Source of the DNA: Meghimatium bilineatum
Lineage: Eukaryota > Mollusca > Gastropoda > Stylommatophora > Philomycidae
NCBI GenBank assembly: GCA_034231615.1
Contig: CM067298.1
Span: 52,666,883-52,730,882 of the forward strand
Direction: 5' to 3'
Length of the DNA: 64,000 nt
Each line of letters opens with the position of its first letter. Position 1 is the stretch's first letter. Below the pieces are notes generated by a model. That model searched no databases. It was not told where the DNA came from and saw only the letters and a program-made list of their open reading frames with translations. Positions 11,205-21,822 of this stretch are shown here, one piece after another. The translations under genes and the position numbers were made by a program.

Positions 11205-11480
11205 GACGTCACTGTACTCTTCTTCTGCGTTCAGCATCTGTGGTCATGCTATATTGTCAGGCCTGTCGTCAAGACGAAGTCCACTGTCTTCTCCAGGTCA
11301 GAGCGGCTGCCCCATAGCTTTTGCCTCAAGTCTGTATCCTCTGGCTAGGTCTGCTGTCTTTGCTCTTTGTATGTTGGGCAGTCCTGAAGTATGGGTTCCG
11401 GATCCACATGGACATTCATCTGTGTATGAGATCCTCAATTGGTAAAGGTGACCCAACAGTCTGCAGTATCCTGATTATAC
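11205..11480 (-). mobile_element. LINE 3' end, RNase H-type family J
   Basis: The minus strand reads DPEPILQDCPTYKEQRQQT, then LWGSRSDLEKTVDFVLTTGL and a stop. This is the conserved C-terminal end of jockey-like ORF2 proteins that carry RNase H. The sequence ends AACGCAGAAGAAGAG, the same terminus as SINE-like family A. Confidence 0.7.
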
Positions 11481-11969
11481 TCTTATTTTGCAATATGTAC
11501 TTTGCCTCAATAAATAGTACACCATCCCACAATTAAATAATGAGACTCAATCTATAAATCAAAGCATGCAGTCCAAACAGGCAACATTCATCTAAGATCT
11601 GTCCAAATATTAATATCTGCCTGCCAACATTTGACTACCTGCCATTTTGTTTGATTTTTGAGGTGCATTGTTAAATATGCACAGAAGAGCCGAACATTAA
11701 ATTCTGTTTTAAAATTTGAAGAACTGCTTTTTAGACAATTGAATTGATGAGACATGTTTATATGAATCAATGCTTACCTCATGCATGTATATTCAGGTGG
11801 TATTCAAAACAAATGTGAAAATGATTACAGAATTAAGCAAGGCTGGGACATAAATATTATGTTCATAACGATGAGCCAGTCAGAAATCATATATGAAGTC
11901 ATTTGACTGAGAATGATGGCAGATGAATTTCTTCCAGAGGCACAACAAATTGTAACTGCCCATGTTTAT
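11481..11969. other. Nothing recognised
   Basis: AT-rich spacer between a LINE end and a TTAA element. No exon or repeat could be assigned. Confidence 0.35.
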
Positions 11970-12396
11970 TTAACCTTTAGCGCGCTGTAGGCAACTAGCC
12001 TACATGTGCAATGTATTTTGCTGCTGTATGTGCAATGTATTTCGCAGACTTAACCATTAACATGTTGCATTAAAATTGCGCAACTTCCTCCCTTGCCACT
12101 AAATTCATTTTTGACAAATGTGCGTTATTTTTTATGGGCGTTTGGAAAGCGGAAAAACCTTTTTGTTTTTAGAGATCTTTAAATAATGTTGTGAAATGTA
12201 AATAAAGAATTGAATAAATCTATTGGTGTAAGCTTTGTTTGTGTATGTGTGAGACAAGAGGTGTGAGAAAGTGGTAAAGATCCAAACTGAAAAAAAATAT
12301 AAAAAAATACTAACTCACCTATATTTGTCCGATGTGTGATAACCTTGATAAAATTCTTCTACTTTCCTAGACCTATTATATAATGTTATTTCATAA

Positions 12397-12640
12397 CCTC
12401 AAGTCAAGGTTCCTAGGGAATGTGCTGAAAAGAACGCAACTTGAACACTTAATAACCACTGGAAAGATCAAGGGGAGAAGAGACGGGATGACAAAGAGAG
12501 AAGTTGCTAGATGGACTAGTATTATGGCACAGTAGAAGTTCACCAACTAAGCTTATTGACAACACAAGAAACAGAGTCGTGGAGAAACATGATGGCCTAC
12601 AACATTCGGCATGGCACTTGATTGATTGAAACTAACACGC
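12397..12640 (+). mobile_element. LINE 3'-end fragment inside TTAA element
   Basis: The plus strand reads RTQLEHLITTGKIKGRRDGM and TKREVARWTSIM, like the very C-terminus of LINE ORF2 proteins (GKI.GRR.RG..R). It ends near a TTGATTGATTGAA repeat tail. It is therefore a short 5'-truncated insertion into the TTAA element. Confidence 0.55.
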
Positions 12641-12688
12641 TCATAATATCATTTGAGAAAATAAATAAAACACGTAGGTGTCACTTAC

Positions 12689-12892
12689 CTTGTTGGTCCA
12701 TTCTATACTAGGTCTACAAATTTTGAGTCCGACACGCAACATAATTATTTTCAATGCTGAATATACTGTGGCGAAATGTCTGGGTCTGTTCTCCAAAACT
12801 AACAGGTTACTAATATCTTCTTTGAAAACAAATGTAGTTCCCAATAATTTTTCATCAGAATCCATAAAACGATCATCAAAAATGGCTCCCAT
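12689..12892 (-). other. Exon-like reading frame within TTAA element
   Basis: On the minus strand an ATG at 12892-12890 opens 68 codons (MGAIFDDRFMDSDEKLL … RPSIEWTNK) that run exactly to AAG|GTAAGT, a perfect 5' splice site. The N-terminus is acidic. It may be the first exon of the element's own transposase, since piggyBac-type transposases often start with an acidic stretch, or a captured host exon. No catalytic residues are present and I do not recognise the sequence. Confidence 0.4.
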
Positions 12893-13269
12893 TTAAACAG
12901 ATTTCTTTAGATTATAATAGACAAGTACAAATTAACATGGCCACTGTTTTAAAAATTACTTGGAAAATTATTGAGTGGGAAGGATGTAGCATAATCATAG
13001 CTTAGAGGGTGCTGAGTCCCAGTCATGTAACTGGTAAAGATTTTATAGTTCTTCAACAATAAATGAGTGCATAGTGACAAGCATCGACGGCAGGTGTACA
13101 CGGAAAGACTTCCGCCGTGGATTAGTCGCAGAATGTGTGTTAAAGGTTAAGTCACTGTTGCTATGTACCACTTTCAACAAGTAAATCAGGATTATAAACT
13201 AACATCATTCGTCTGAGAAACAAGGTAATCAAAAGTAGACATTTAATTCTTTTTTCTTGGTTTACATCA

Positions 13270-14575
13270 ATAACCTAGTTGCCGAACTACCACAGGGGAT
13301 CAAAGTGGCAACATATGCTACTGATCTGGTTCACAGAACATGCGACAGTGTCCACTAAACAAATATAAAGAGCTATTGATGCCTCAACCCTATGGGCAAA
13401 TAGATCATGCGTCAGCATTAACACAGATAAATCCAGTACTTCAACCCTCTCACCCCAAAAAAAAGTCAGTGTTATCAAGATAAATGGAGAGCTTTTGAAA
13501 GAAGTCAAAAAACCCACATACCTCAGTTACTTGTGATTATAAGCTGACATGAAAGCAACACATAAAGCAAAGCAATAACAAAAGCCAGGAGAAAGTTAGC
13601 TATTCTGAGAAAACTAAATGGAACCATATGGGGAACCAGTGCAAATATACTCCATAAAGTTTACCAGCAAGGCATAAGACCACACATGGAATATTGTTCA
13701 GCTGCATGGTGTCCTGCATCAAACACCACATTACAAGATCTAGATAAAGTGCAAAACCAGGTGCTTAGGATAATGTTGATAGTGATGAAATAAACGCCCA
13801 TAGTAGAGATGGAGAAAATACAAACACTTAGCAAACGCAGAGACACAAAGGTACTTTTACAAGTAAAAAGTTTCACCTGTATGCCAACTGTAATCCAATG
13901 AAGGAGAGACTCCAAAATATAGCAATGGGGGCGATTGAAAAGAAGCAGTTCTATCAGCCAAACTAAACGACTCCATAGACAACCCTTTAAGGTCTATACC
14001 AGAACAAACCCCTTGGAGTGAAAGGCATAGAATACTAATATACATTCAACCCACGTTGTAGGAATACTAAGTGAGGATGAACAGAACAGTGTGCTGTGAG
14101 GAACATTTACCCTGTTTCCTGGATGAGAAGAACACGTTCAGAAAGCAATGGCAACCTACTGAACGTATTTATATTGCCTAGAAAATCACCACAGCCAACA
14201 AATGCTGGGTTGCTAGCTACGTCCTGGATAGGATATGCTACCAATTTATTTTTTTTCTTGGATGATGAATATTCACAAGACATATGGTTCAGATTATACA
14301 CACAAACCATCATCTTCAGACTATGAACTGGCCACAGCAGACTGAGATGTCACATGTTCCGAAAGCTGAAGATTGGCGAGACAGGCCTGTGCAACTGTGA
14401 CTGAGTCCAGAGACTGCAGAACACATTCTTCATGCCTGTCAACTCTACCAAGAAGAGAGGGAGAAAATATGGCCCACTGAAACGGTACTACTTCCAGACT
14501 TGAGGGGTTACATAGATAACCTGAAGCGAATCACACAATTCATTGAAGCTATTGGTGCTGTAACCTGATATCTGA
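13270..14575 (+). mobile_element. LINE ORF2 remnant, jockey-like (RT and C-terminus)
   Basis: Degraded plus-strand reading: INNLVAELPQGIKVATYATD (the YADD box, with the first D changed to T), then VSVIKINGELLKEVKKPTYL, QGIRPHMEYCSAAWCPASNT, TTLQDLDKVQNQVLRIML, and much further on AEHILHACQLYQEEREKIWP and LKRITQFIEAIGAVT, where the ORF stops. A GAAGAAGAAGAAG run ends it at about 14598. The RNase H core expected before AEHIL is missing. A SINE family B fragment lies at 14130-14245 where part of it should be. Confidence 0.8.
14130..14245 (+). repeat. SINE-like family B fragment
   Basis: AGAAAGCAATGGCAACCTACT, then TTGCCTAGAAAATCACCACA and ATGCTGGGTTGCTAG match 44080-44190 and 62855-62945. It is inserted in the LINE remnant. 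Confidence 0.65.
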
Positions 14576-14594
14576 CTGAAGAACGATGAAGAAG

Positions 14595-15260
14595 AAGAAG
14601 AGTATACACAGATGGGTCAGCACAAAATGCAGTGAGGAATGGAGGTGCAGGTATATATATCAGAACACCAACAGGGAAATTCTGCAATAATTGTGATACT
14701 AATCGAGGCAGTTATGGTGGCAACTGAAAAACTTCTGAACTCAAATCCTTGCCCACAGCCCGTGGTATTCCTGATATGCAAGGTCAGTGCTTCAAGCTCT
14801 CCAGTCTGGAAAAGTAACAGACTTGTAAAAACTACTTAATGAACTGTCTTACCAGTATAGAGTAACCATGCAGTGGATACCCTCTCACTGTGGAATACCA
14901 GGAAATGAAAAAGCAGACCAACTATCTAAGGAAGGTGCTGCTGAAGACCTATCACCTACCATCAGAAAAAATAGATGATCACGTCCATAAGAAAGCCACA
15001 AACACCACCACAACATGACTCACATTATGAACAGATCAGAACAAGTTGTAATTCTACGCCTCTAAATGGGACACAGCTGACTCCACAGTTATGCACACAA
15101 AACACGAGATTGGCAACATGACCATGTGGACAGGCAGCAAAGAGTGCAAAAAAAATACTTCAAGAATGTTCTGAGTAAGATATGCTGAGGCAGACATATT
15201 GGCCAGAGGAAACAACACTGGAATCAAACTCTGTGGGCCACTGTCTGAACTACAAAAGAC
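14595..15260 (+). mobile_element. Second LINE fragment: RNase H domain
   Basis: Starts directly after the GAAGAAG tail of the preceding LINE and reads VYTDGSAQNAVRNGGAGIYI (first catalytic Asp of RNase H in YTDGS). Later come TMQWIPSHCGIPGNEKADQL (late catalytic HCG…N..AD motif) and, degraded, SEQVVILRL, HSYAHK and a terminal TTKDSFIQ. There are many frame breaks, so it is dead. Confidence 0.8.
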
Positions 15261-15292
15261 AGTTTTATTCAGTAGACATAATTACAGATATA

Positions 15293-15420
15293 GACATGTT
15301 TCAAGTGAATGAAAGAACTTCCTATCTGGCTTATGTTTGCAGAACAAAATGTAGTAGACATGTTTCAAGTAAATGAAAGAACTTTCTTTCTGGCTTATGT
15401 TTGCAGAGTAAAATGTAGTA
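15293..15420 (+). repeat. Direct 64-base tandem repeat (2 units)
   Basis: GACATGTTTCAAGT…AATGTAGTA occurs at 15293-15356 and again at 15357-15420 with about six mismatches. It lies just past the RNase H remnant. Confidence 0.9.
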
Positions 15421-15429
15421 GAGTTTTAG

Positions 15430-15965
15430 TGAATATCATTTGTAATCCGAAAAAATTGTTTAAAATAACCATTTTCCAGGTAAATATTTCGGATTCTGAT
15501 GACTACCGGTAAGTATTTCATAGTTTTACGAATGCTGACATTGTTTCTCAGATGCAGATAATTGATGATAGGGACAGCAGTTCTTTATCGAATCTGTCTG
15601 ATGGCAAAAAGTATCGCGGGTGTAGTTGATAGTGCCCATTCAGGTTACGATCATCTCTGGCGTTGCAACTCTTCGAAATGCCTATGCATTTAGCTGCATT
15701 AGACATATTTCCAGAATTGATTATATCGAACAAGAATAGGTCAGTCACTACTTATGTCAGCATAAAATTTTTTCCACATTTTCTTCACCATTTTATTGCA
15801 TATCACACATATACCAACCAAATGTACATCATTATATTAATAGTCATTCCTTTATTTCCATAAAAAAGAATTGTAACAAATGGTCTAAAAACAAAAATGT
15901 CATATTTTTTTTCCAAATATCCTCCATAAATAACGTGTAGTAAAAAAAGAATGCAGTTACAGAAA
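15430..15965. other. Possible decayed TTAA-element remnant with intron-like motif
   Basis: Weak resemblance to TTAA family 1 near 15785-15860 (CATATCACACATATACCAAC, ATTCCTTTATTT). A short reading ISDSDDYR is followed by CCG|GTAAGT at 15511, a CTGAC branch-like motif and TTTCTCAG at about 15552, resembling a tiny intron, then IIDDRDSSSLSNLSDGKKY. The acidic reading recalls piggyBac N-termini. A 27-base perfect inverted match to 17816-17842 lies at 15513-15539. Confidence 0.3.
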
Positions 15966-16038
15966 ACACAATTTTAATGCAGAATGCAAAACATCTGTTG
16001 AATACGTTTTCCAGTAACCCTAGTATCCAGCACCTACC

Positions 16039-17245
16039 TGTTGGTCCCTAGCGCATGATAATGTACTTTCTCACAGGACAGCAGCTGTGCAGGAATTTTT
16101 AGCCAAAAAAAACAATCATCCGCTATACTCTCTAGATTTGTATCCCTTTGATTATTTTCTATTTCCAAAACTAAAACTATTAACCTTTATGACTCTGCGG
16201 TAGCAATATTGCGCCTATGAGCACAGGGTACATTGTGCCTGCGGGCGCAATCCCGCTACATACGACATCGCCCGATTCCAGAGTATGGAACTTCACGAAG
16301 TAATGATCCAGTGACATAAAAAACCTGCCAAACGAAGCTAGGAATACGTCACAGTTTAAAGGTCAAATTCCTTTACTCATTACGATTTCAAGAACGGAGA
16401 AAGCTGGCTGGTTTTGTCAATGAATTTCTAGAGCGACGGCCATTTTGTAGCCATATTTTACTATCAAATTGAGTACCGCGTGGCATGGCTAAGTGATCGT
16501 GACTACATGTTTTAATTGTTGTTTTTTGTGTTTAATATGTTGTTATTTGATAAGAATATTTGTGTAGTCGTTCAAAAACACAAAAATAATATGTATCAGG
16601 GGTGCCACGTGTGTGCATAGACAATAATTATGCTACGTGTCGGCCTAGACCTAGTGTTGACCGGACGGCCGTTATATGCGATTTCGTCACATTTTATTAG
16701 TTTATTTAGTTCATATTATATTAGTTTTGATATAAAACAATATATATACAATAAGTAAAGGTATTTATGAGGATTTTATCAATGTTTCCACACATTGCTC
16801 AAGTATTAGGGTCGTCAAGAAGTTATATGTGCGATTTGAAAATAGCGTTTGGCGATTTGTTCCCGAAATTTCAACTTCACAACTTGCTCACAACTGTCAT
16901 ATCATACTTACAACAACAAAAAAAAACATGACTATATTCACTATTCACTCCGTTATGTAGATATGCAAAAATTATTTTTATATCTTTTAAAACAATAAAG
17001 TTATCATGTTTTCAAAACACCCACCATCAATAACACAAATTTTCCAAAAAAGAATTCAGACCGAAGGGGATGTTTCTTAATTTTTAATTCAGAGCCCTAG
17101 AGGTTAAAAGAACACCTCTTTGATGATATTCAATGGGCTTATAACAAGTAATCTAAGGGCCAGAACAAAAGATGATTTCCAGAGGTCATTCAAGTATTTA
17201 TTTTAGATTGTGTCACTGTTTCAATCCCAAAGGAGAGATTACTTT
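16039..17245 (+). pseudogene. Mariner transposase relic, split by a TTAA element
   Basis: 16039-16180 reads WSLAHDNVLSHRTAAVQEF and then HPLYSLDLYPFDYFLFPKLK. This is the HDN…YSPDLAP.DYFLFPKLK block of mariner/Tc1-type DDD transposases, including the second and third catalytic Asp. After the inserted element (16180-17107) the same frame resumes at 17104: LLKEHLFDDIQWAYNK, then, past stops, KDDFQRSFKYLF and SQRRDYFE, matching the mariner C-terminal tail. Spacing between the last two Asp is 30 residues rather than the usual 34, a small deletion. The N-terminal DNA-binding domain and the first Asp are not visible. Dead. Confidence 0.85.
16180..17107. mobile_element. TTAA element family 1 (928 bases) inside mariner
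   Basis: Left end TTAACCTTTATGACTCTG; the reverse complement of the right end is TTAACCTCTAGGGCTCTG, a good inverted repeat bounded by TTAA on both sides. The body aligns with 5575-6341. No transposase domain. Removing it and one TTAA restores the mariner reading frame, which independently confirms both ends. Confidence 0.9.
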
Positions 17246-17408
17246 GAATAAAATCACTAGTAAAATAAGTCTTTCCTTATTTTGTTTTTTAAAATTTTGG
17301 TCTCATTATTGGAATTATATAAATTAATAATAATGCATGTAATTTCTAAATATTTAGTATTCCTGGTTGCATAACATCGCTTATTGTGTCTTAACATCAA
17401 TGCAATCA

Positions 17409-18070
17409 TTAACCCTATAAATGCCAATCTGGCCTAAAAGTGGTAGCAAAGTCCTTTCTATAGTATTAGGGTTATTTTGATAGCACTGTAATTTTAAAAA
17501 AAATTATAATATGATGGAATAAATGTGTGTAATATACTACACCATGGATAAAAATACTAAATGAAACAAACTTAACAAATTTCTTTTTTTGTTTGTGATA
17601 TGAAATAACAATGGTTAAAAATTCAAAAATTTAAAGGGTTTTGTTTTTTAAAACATAAATTCATACATTTTCTTATAGGAAATTGTAGTATCTGATAAAC
17701 ATAACTAGATGACTGAATCAATTTATAGTGACTATTGAGAGGTAGTTTGAAAGAATATTTTGTATGGTGTAGGTTTGAGTAAGTGTAAGTTTGAGTAAGA
17801 GTAAGGTAGGTTTGAGTCAGCATTCGTAAAACTATGAAATACATAACATTTTTCCTTTAATCAAGGTTAAAGTCAATATTTTATTATTAAAACACCCAAA
17901 ATTTATACCATATGTTTGGTACGTTATCCAATATACTTTCAAAAAATATATAGTTATCTGGTCCTGTGAGTTCTTTTTCAACACATTTCTGACAATTTTG
18001 TTAAACTATTCAAAAAAATCAAAATCACCCTGATAATGCAGACATTTCTATTTTACAATTTGAGGGTTAA
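17409..18070. mobile_element. TTAA-flanked element (662 bases)
   Basis: Starts TTAACCCTATAAATGCC; the reverse complement of the end is TTAACCCTCAAATTGTA. It contains a GAGTAAG-type imperfect tandem run at about 17772-17818. The ends match the piggyBac-like CCCT type. It is AT-rich, non-coding and of a different subfamily from 16180-17107. Confidence 0.6.
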
Positions 18071-18117
18071 GATTGTCTCCCTCATTCATTCTTGTTCATT
18101 TATAATTGAAGCGTATG

Positions 18118-18316
18118 CTATTCCTCTTCTGCATTCATTTTTAAACTGATTAAATTGCCATGGATTACAGTTAGTGAGATCTGCGCCTTTCGGCTGAATA
18201 CCTCCAACTTCAGCATGGATTCTGGGTCACTTTGACCACTGGGATTGGACAGACAAAACCTCTTTAACCACCTCATGATAGGCAGCATTGTTGCTATTCT
18301 TTGCTCCCTTTTTGAG
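18118..18316 (-). repeat. SINE-like family A copy
   Basis: The plus text reads CCTCTTCTGCATTCATTTTTAAACT, CTGCGCCTTTCGGCTGAATAC, ACTTCAGCATGG and GTTGCTATTCTTTGCTCC, the reverse complement of the family A order. The C run near 18306 is one base shorter in unit 2. Confidence 0.75.
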
Positions 18317-19564
18317 TCCTGGCAATACATTGTGCATATCCTATTTATGATAGCTTTTCAACTATTATAGAAATTAGGCGCCGCTAGTACATTTAATTGC
18401 ATTGCAGTACAATGTGAATGATCGGGTTTTGAACCATGATTAAGTTTGATGGGGCTGTATTCGTGGGGCCGGCCCACTAACCACTTTTATAACTGAGCAG
18501 ACCTTGTCCTGCACTGTATACTTTGCATTCTTATCATTTATTTTTATCTCAGAGGTTCCAGTCAATCTGTCTTGTTTTGCTGAGAGTATGACAGATATGT
18601 TTATGCTTTGTAATATCTACTTTGGTGACTTGTGTTAGTTCCACAAAAACACTTTATTACATATGTCTTGATATGTATTTTAATATTTATTGGCATGCTA
18701 AATTTAGATGTGCCGAGATTTGCAAAAAGAAAACACATTTATACTCACTGGCTCAAATTGTAATAAAACTGTTACAATTTTTGCAATTGCAAAAAAAAAT
18801 TATATATATAGTAGCCCGGAATAAAGTGTTGCACGGGGTAAAACATTGCAGCAGGTTTTTCTGGTAGCTTATGTGACTAGGGCAGACACCAACATTGCAA
18901 TATTTTACACAGCGAGGTTTGATAGTTCAAGGATGAGTAAATTTTCAACAATGTGGAATAATATTTTTTCACTATGTTTGATATATTTTTTTTGCAACTG
19001 TTTGCACTCTTGCCTGCTGTTATTAATATCGTGATTTTTTAAATGTTTAAACTAAAATATATCTTGTGTGGTTAAGTAATTAAGCACATTATCGTGTCAG
19101 ACTACTTTGTTTTTTTCATCGGAATTTATGATAGTTGCTAACAATGCAATTTGGGGCAAAGTGTTGCATTTAAAATGTACGAAAAAATGCTGATGTCATG
19201 AGAAAGTTGCAGATGCCGACCTAAAGCTGGGAGAGATCATATATATGGTTATGTTGTTCGTCCATAGTAACTGACGATGATTATAATGATCATCTAATCA
19301 TACCAAGACATTGTTAGCTTTAAAACTGAACTTAAAATTATTTTTTATTCAAACTTTTAAAATTAAGATTAAAGTTATGAAACTAGGTATATCTATTCTT
19401 AGCACACATTTATACACCGCCGGTATGCTTGACCTGTTGCAGTGGCGATCTTCCCTACGACATTTTGACCCAAAAAATAGGACAAAGTGTTTTTTTTTAC
19501 CAATATGTTCATAAATTCTCTTACTACTGTCTGCGTGTAACTTATGTTTTCAATAATGTCATGA
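18317..19564. other. Nothing recognised
   Basis: AT-rich sequence with scattered open stretches (for example 18622-18867) lacking any protein resemblance or splice context. Confidence 0.35.
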
Positions 19565-19665
19565 CGAATGCATCTGTGGGTCTCACCAATAGCCCTTAAT
19601 AGATGACATGCTATATATTGAGGCTCTCTTATGGAAGCTTTGTAGCATGTCATCTATACAATTAT
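19565..19665 (-). repeat. Family C core with conserved hairpin
   Basis: TGGGTCTCACCAATAGCCC, then TAGATGACATG … CATGTCATCTA with a loop of about 37 bases. The same hairpin lies at the outer ends of the inverted pair at 281-788 and 1833-2350. Confidence 0.65.
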
Positions 19666-20664
19666 AGGCCTCCTCTGAGTAGAAGGCTCCTTCAATAAGT
19701 AGTGCACTAAGCTGAAAGCTGAAGTCTCCTGGGTATGAAATAAAGCTGAGAAACACCACCCCATTGCATATAGGAAGTAAAAGTTAATTGCTTGTAATTC
19801 CTGGGGCTCTCAAACAAACAATAACCTCACAATTGTAAGATGATGGATGGATAAACTATACACTTTGGCAGTTTGGTCTCTCATAGTTCGAGTCTAGTTG
19901 TCAGAATATGCTAAAACGTGAAAAGTGTGACACTTTGCCCCCAGCTACCCTTTATATTGATGAATATCTGCAATTTTGATGTGATTTTCTGTAACACACT
20001 GTTTTCATGCTATAATGGTACAAGAAACATGAGTATAGTGATTGTCTGAACTGATATCATTATACAGGGGCGTTCCATATCTTTCTGAAAATGGCAAAGA
20101 TGCATGCTGATAGTTCCCCTGGGGCATTGATTTTTACACTTTTCTACTTCTACCCATCAATCTTGCTCCTCTGCTATGTCCTTGAAAATTCCAAACTCCC
20201 TCAAGCTCCCTCAAGCTCTTAACAATCTCATCCACTATGATGTCCTTGTCCAACAAACACATAAAGAGAATCTACAATGTCTCAACTTCAGCATTACCAG
20301 GGCAAAATATCAACATATTATTACATTTCATATGGATAGCTGAGACATCATCTGTACTTTAGATACAAAACTTCACAACAGATATATGACATCTGCTTTG
20401 TAACACAGTAACCTACACTAGTAAATAACATTGCTCTGCTTCTTTTCATGAAAACTTCATGATTACTGAGATCCCAGAGTTGCTTTCACTTATTACAACT
20501 CTTTACTAAGTAACAATCCAGAGCATACTTATCTCCTATTACCATGAGTGTTTGCAAATTTTAAGAGTGCTGTCTTGAAAAAAATATTAAAAGATTAAAT
20601 CAATATATAGCGCTTTGAAATCTTCAATATGTCATAATGAATGTTTGCATTGTTTGAAGGACAT
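19666..20664. other. Nothing recognised
   Basis: No exon or repeat could be assigned, apart from a short CTCCCTCAAG direct duplication near 20199. Confidence 0.35.
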
Positions 20665-21563
20665 TTAACCTTTAGCAAGCCAGATTAAAAAATACGAAAC
20701 GTCTCCCTGTCACCGGATTCTTTTTTGAAAATTTGCGTTATTGATGGTGACTGTTTTGAAAATGTGATAATTTTTTGGTTGTTAGAGATATTTAAATAAT
20801 ATTTGCACATATAAATAAAGAATTGAATTATGCATATATTGGTGTAATTTATGTACGTGTGTGTGTGATACCAGACGTATGAGAAAGTGGTAAAGACGTT
20901 TTTCACAAAAAACATATATTTTATAACAAATAAAGAGGGAAAAAATAAGAAAGAAAATTAACTTACCTTACATATCGAATTCCTTGGCAACACTGTAAAC
21001 TAAATCACGCAAATCGGTTGTATTTATGTTCTTTCACTGCGAAATTATCAAAATATAGCCGTGGGAACTGTATAAAACATGTAGATTTGCAGTAAAATAG
21101 TTCTTTGAGCTTAGGCCTAGAGTTATTTTTTCTGCCACTTCAAAATATTTGATATCAAACGTACAAGTCCCCAAACCAACACGGCATTCTGTATATTCAC
21201 TGCTGTGAAACTAAATAACCTAATAATCCATGATTCAAACCACGATTCAATGTTATTTTATTCGAAATACGATGAAATAAAGGTCTATAAAACCGATCCA
21301 TCATCATGGCATCGTACCGGTGTACAGATGTGGTCAGATTAATTGCTCTTAAACTTTTACGAATAGCTAGCCATTCTCAAAAACGATCATTTCGGAAGTG
21401 GGGGATGTACCGGCTTCGATTGCGCATGTCCCCAGCTATGTGCACGGACTGTGGCACGTGTAAATCTCACGATATTATCGTTGGGTGGGCCGGGCCGCCA
21501 AAAGCGCGCGCTGCCATTTTGTTTCTCGGCGGCCGGGATTGATATAGGCTTGGTGAAGGTTAA
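20665..21563. mobile_element. TTAA element family 1 (899 bases)
   Basis: Left end TTAACCTTTAGCAAGCC; the reverse complement of the right end is TTAACCTTCACCAAGCC, with TTAA at both ends. The left part aligns with 11970-12290. The right part is locally GC-rich (GGGCCGGGCCGCCAAAAGCGCGCG near 21488), unlike its surroundings. Confidence 0.8.
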
Positions 21564-21822
21564 ATCCCCAGGTTATTTTCCAAGAGCCAGAATCTTATTT
21601 CTTATAATACAGGACCGGTCTTCCTATACATTATTTTCAATATATCGAACAAGCTTACCTGCGAAAAATTACGAATTACTAATGGATTTATCAACGAACC
21701 AACTAAAATACTATATTCTGTGGAAGTAGTCATTTTGAATGATATAGTAGCCCTAATGAGTTAGTTTTAGTAATACAGGGGAATTACTTTATAGTGCATA
21801 TGTACACAGCAAAATTCCCTAT

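Larger units (their letters stand above)
11970..13150. mobile_element. TTAA element family 1 (1,181 bases)
   Basis: Begins TTAACCTTTAGCGCGCTG and ends GTGTGTTAAAGGTTAA; the ends are inverted for about 10 bases inside a duplicated TTAA. The left 300 bases align with 20665-20960 (GTTTTTAGAGAT.TTTAAATAAT, AATAAAGAATTGAAT, GAGAAAGTGGTAAAGA). TTAA targets with CCYTTTA-type ends are typical of piggyBac-like elements (family knowledge). It contains a LINE fragment (12397-12640) and an exon-like reading frame (12689-12892). No transposase catalytic domain is visible. Confidence 0.75.

Noticed and set aside
15513..17842. The 27-base inverted repeats as the two ends of the mariner element
   Set aside because: The right copy lies inside a separate TTAA-flanked element (17409-18070), the sequence does not resemble mariner termini, and the distances to the transposase core do not fit.
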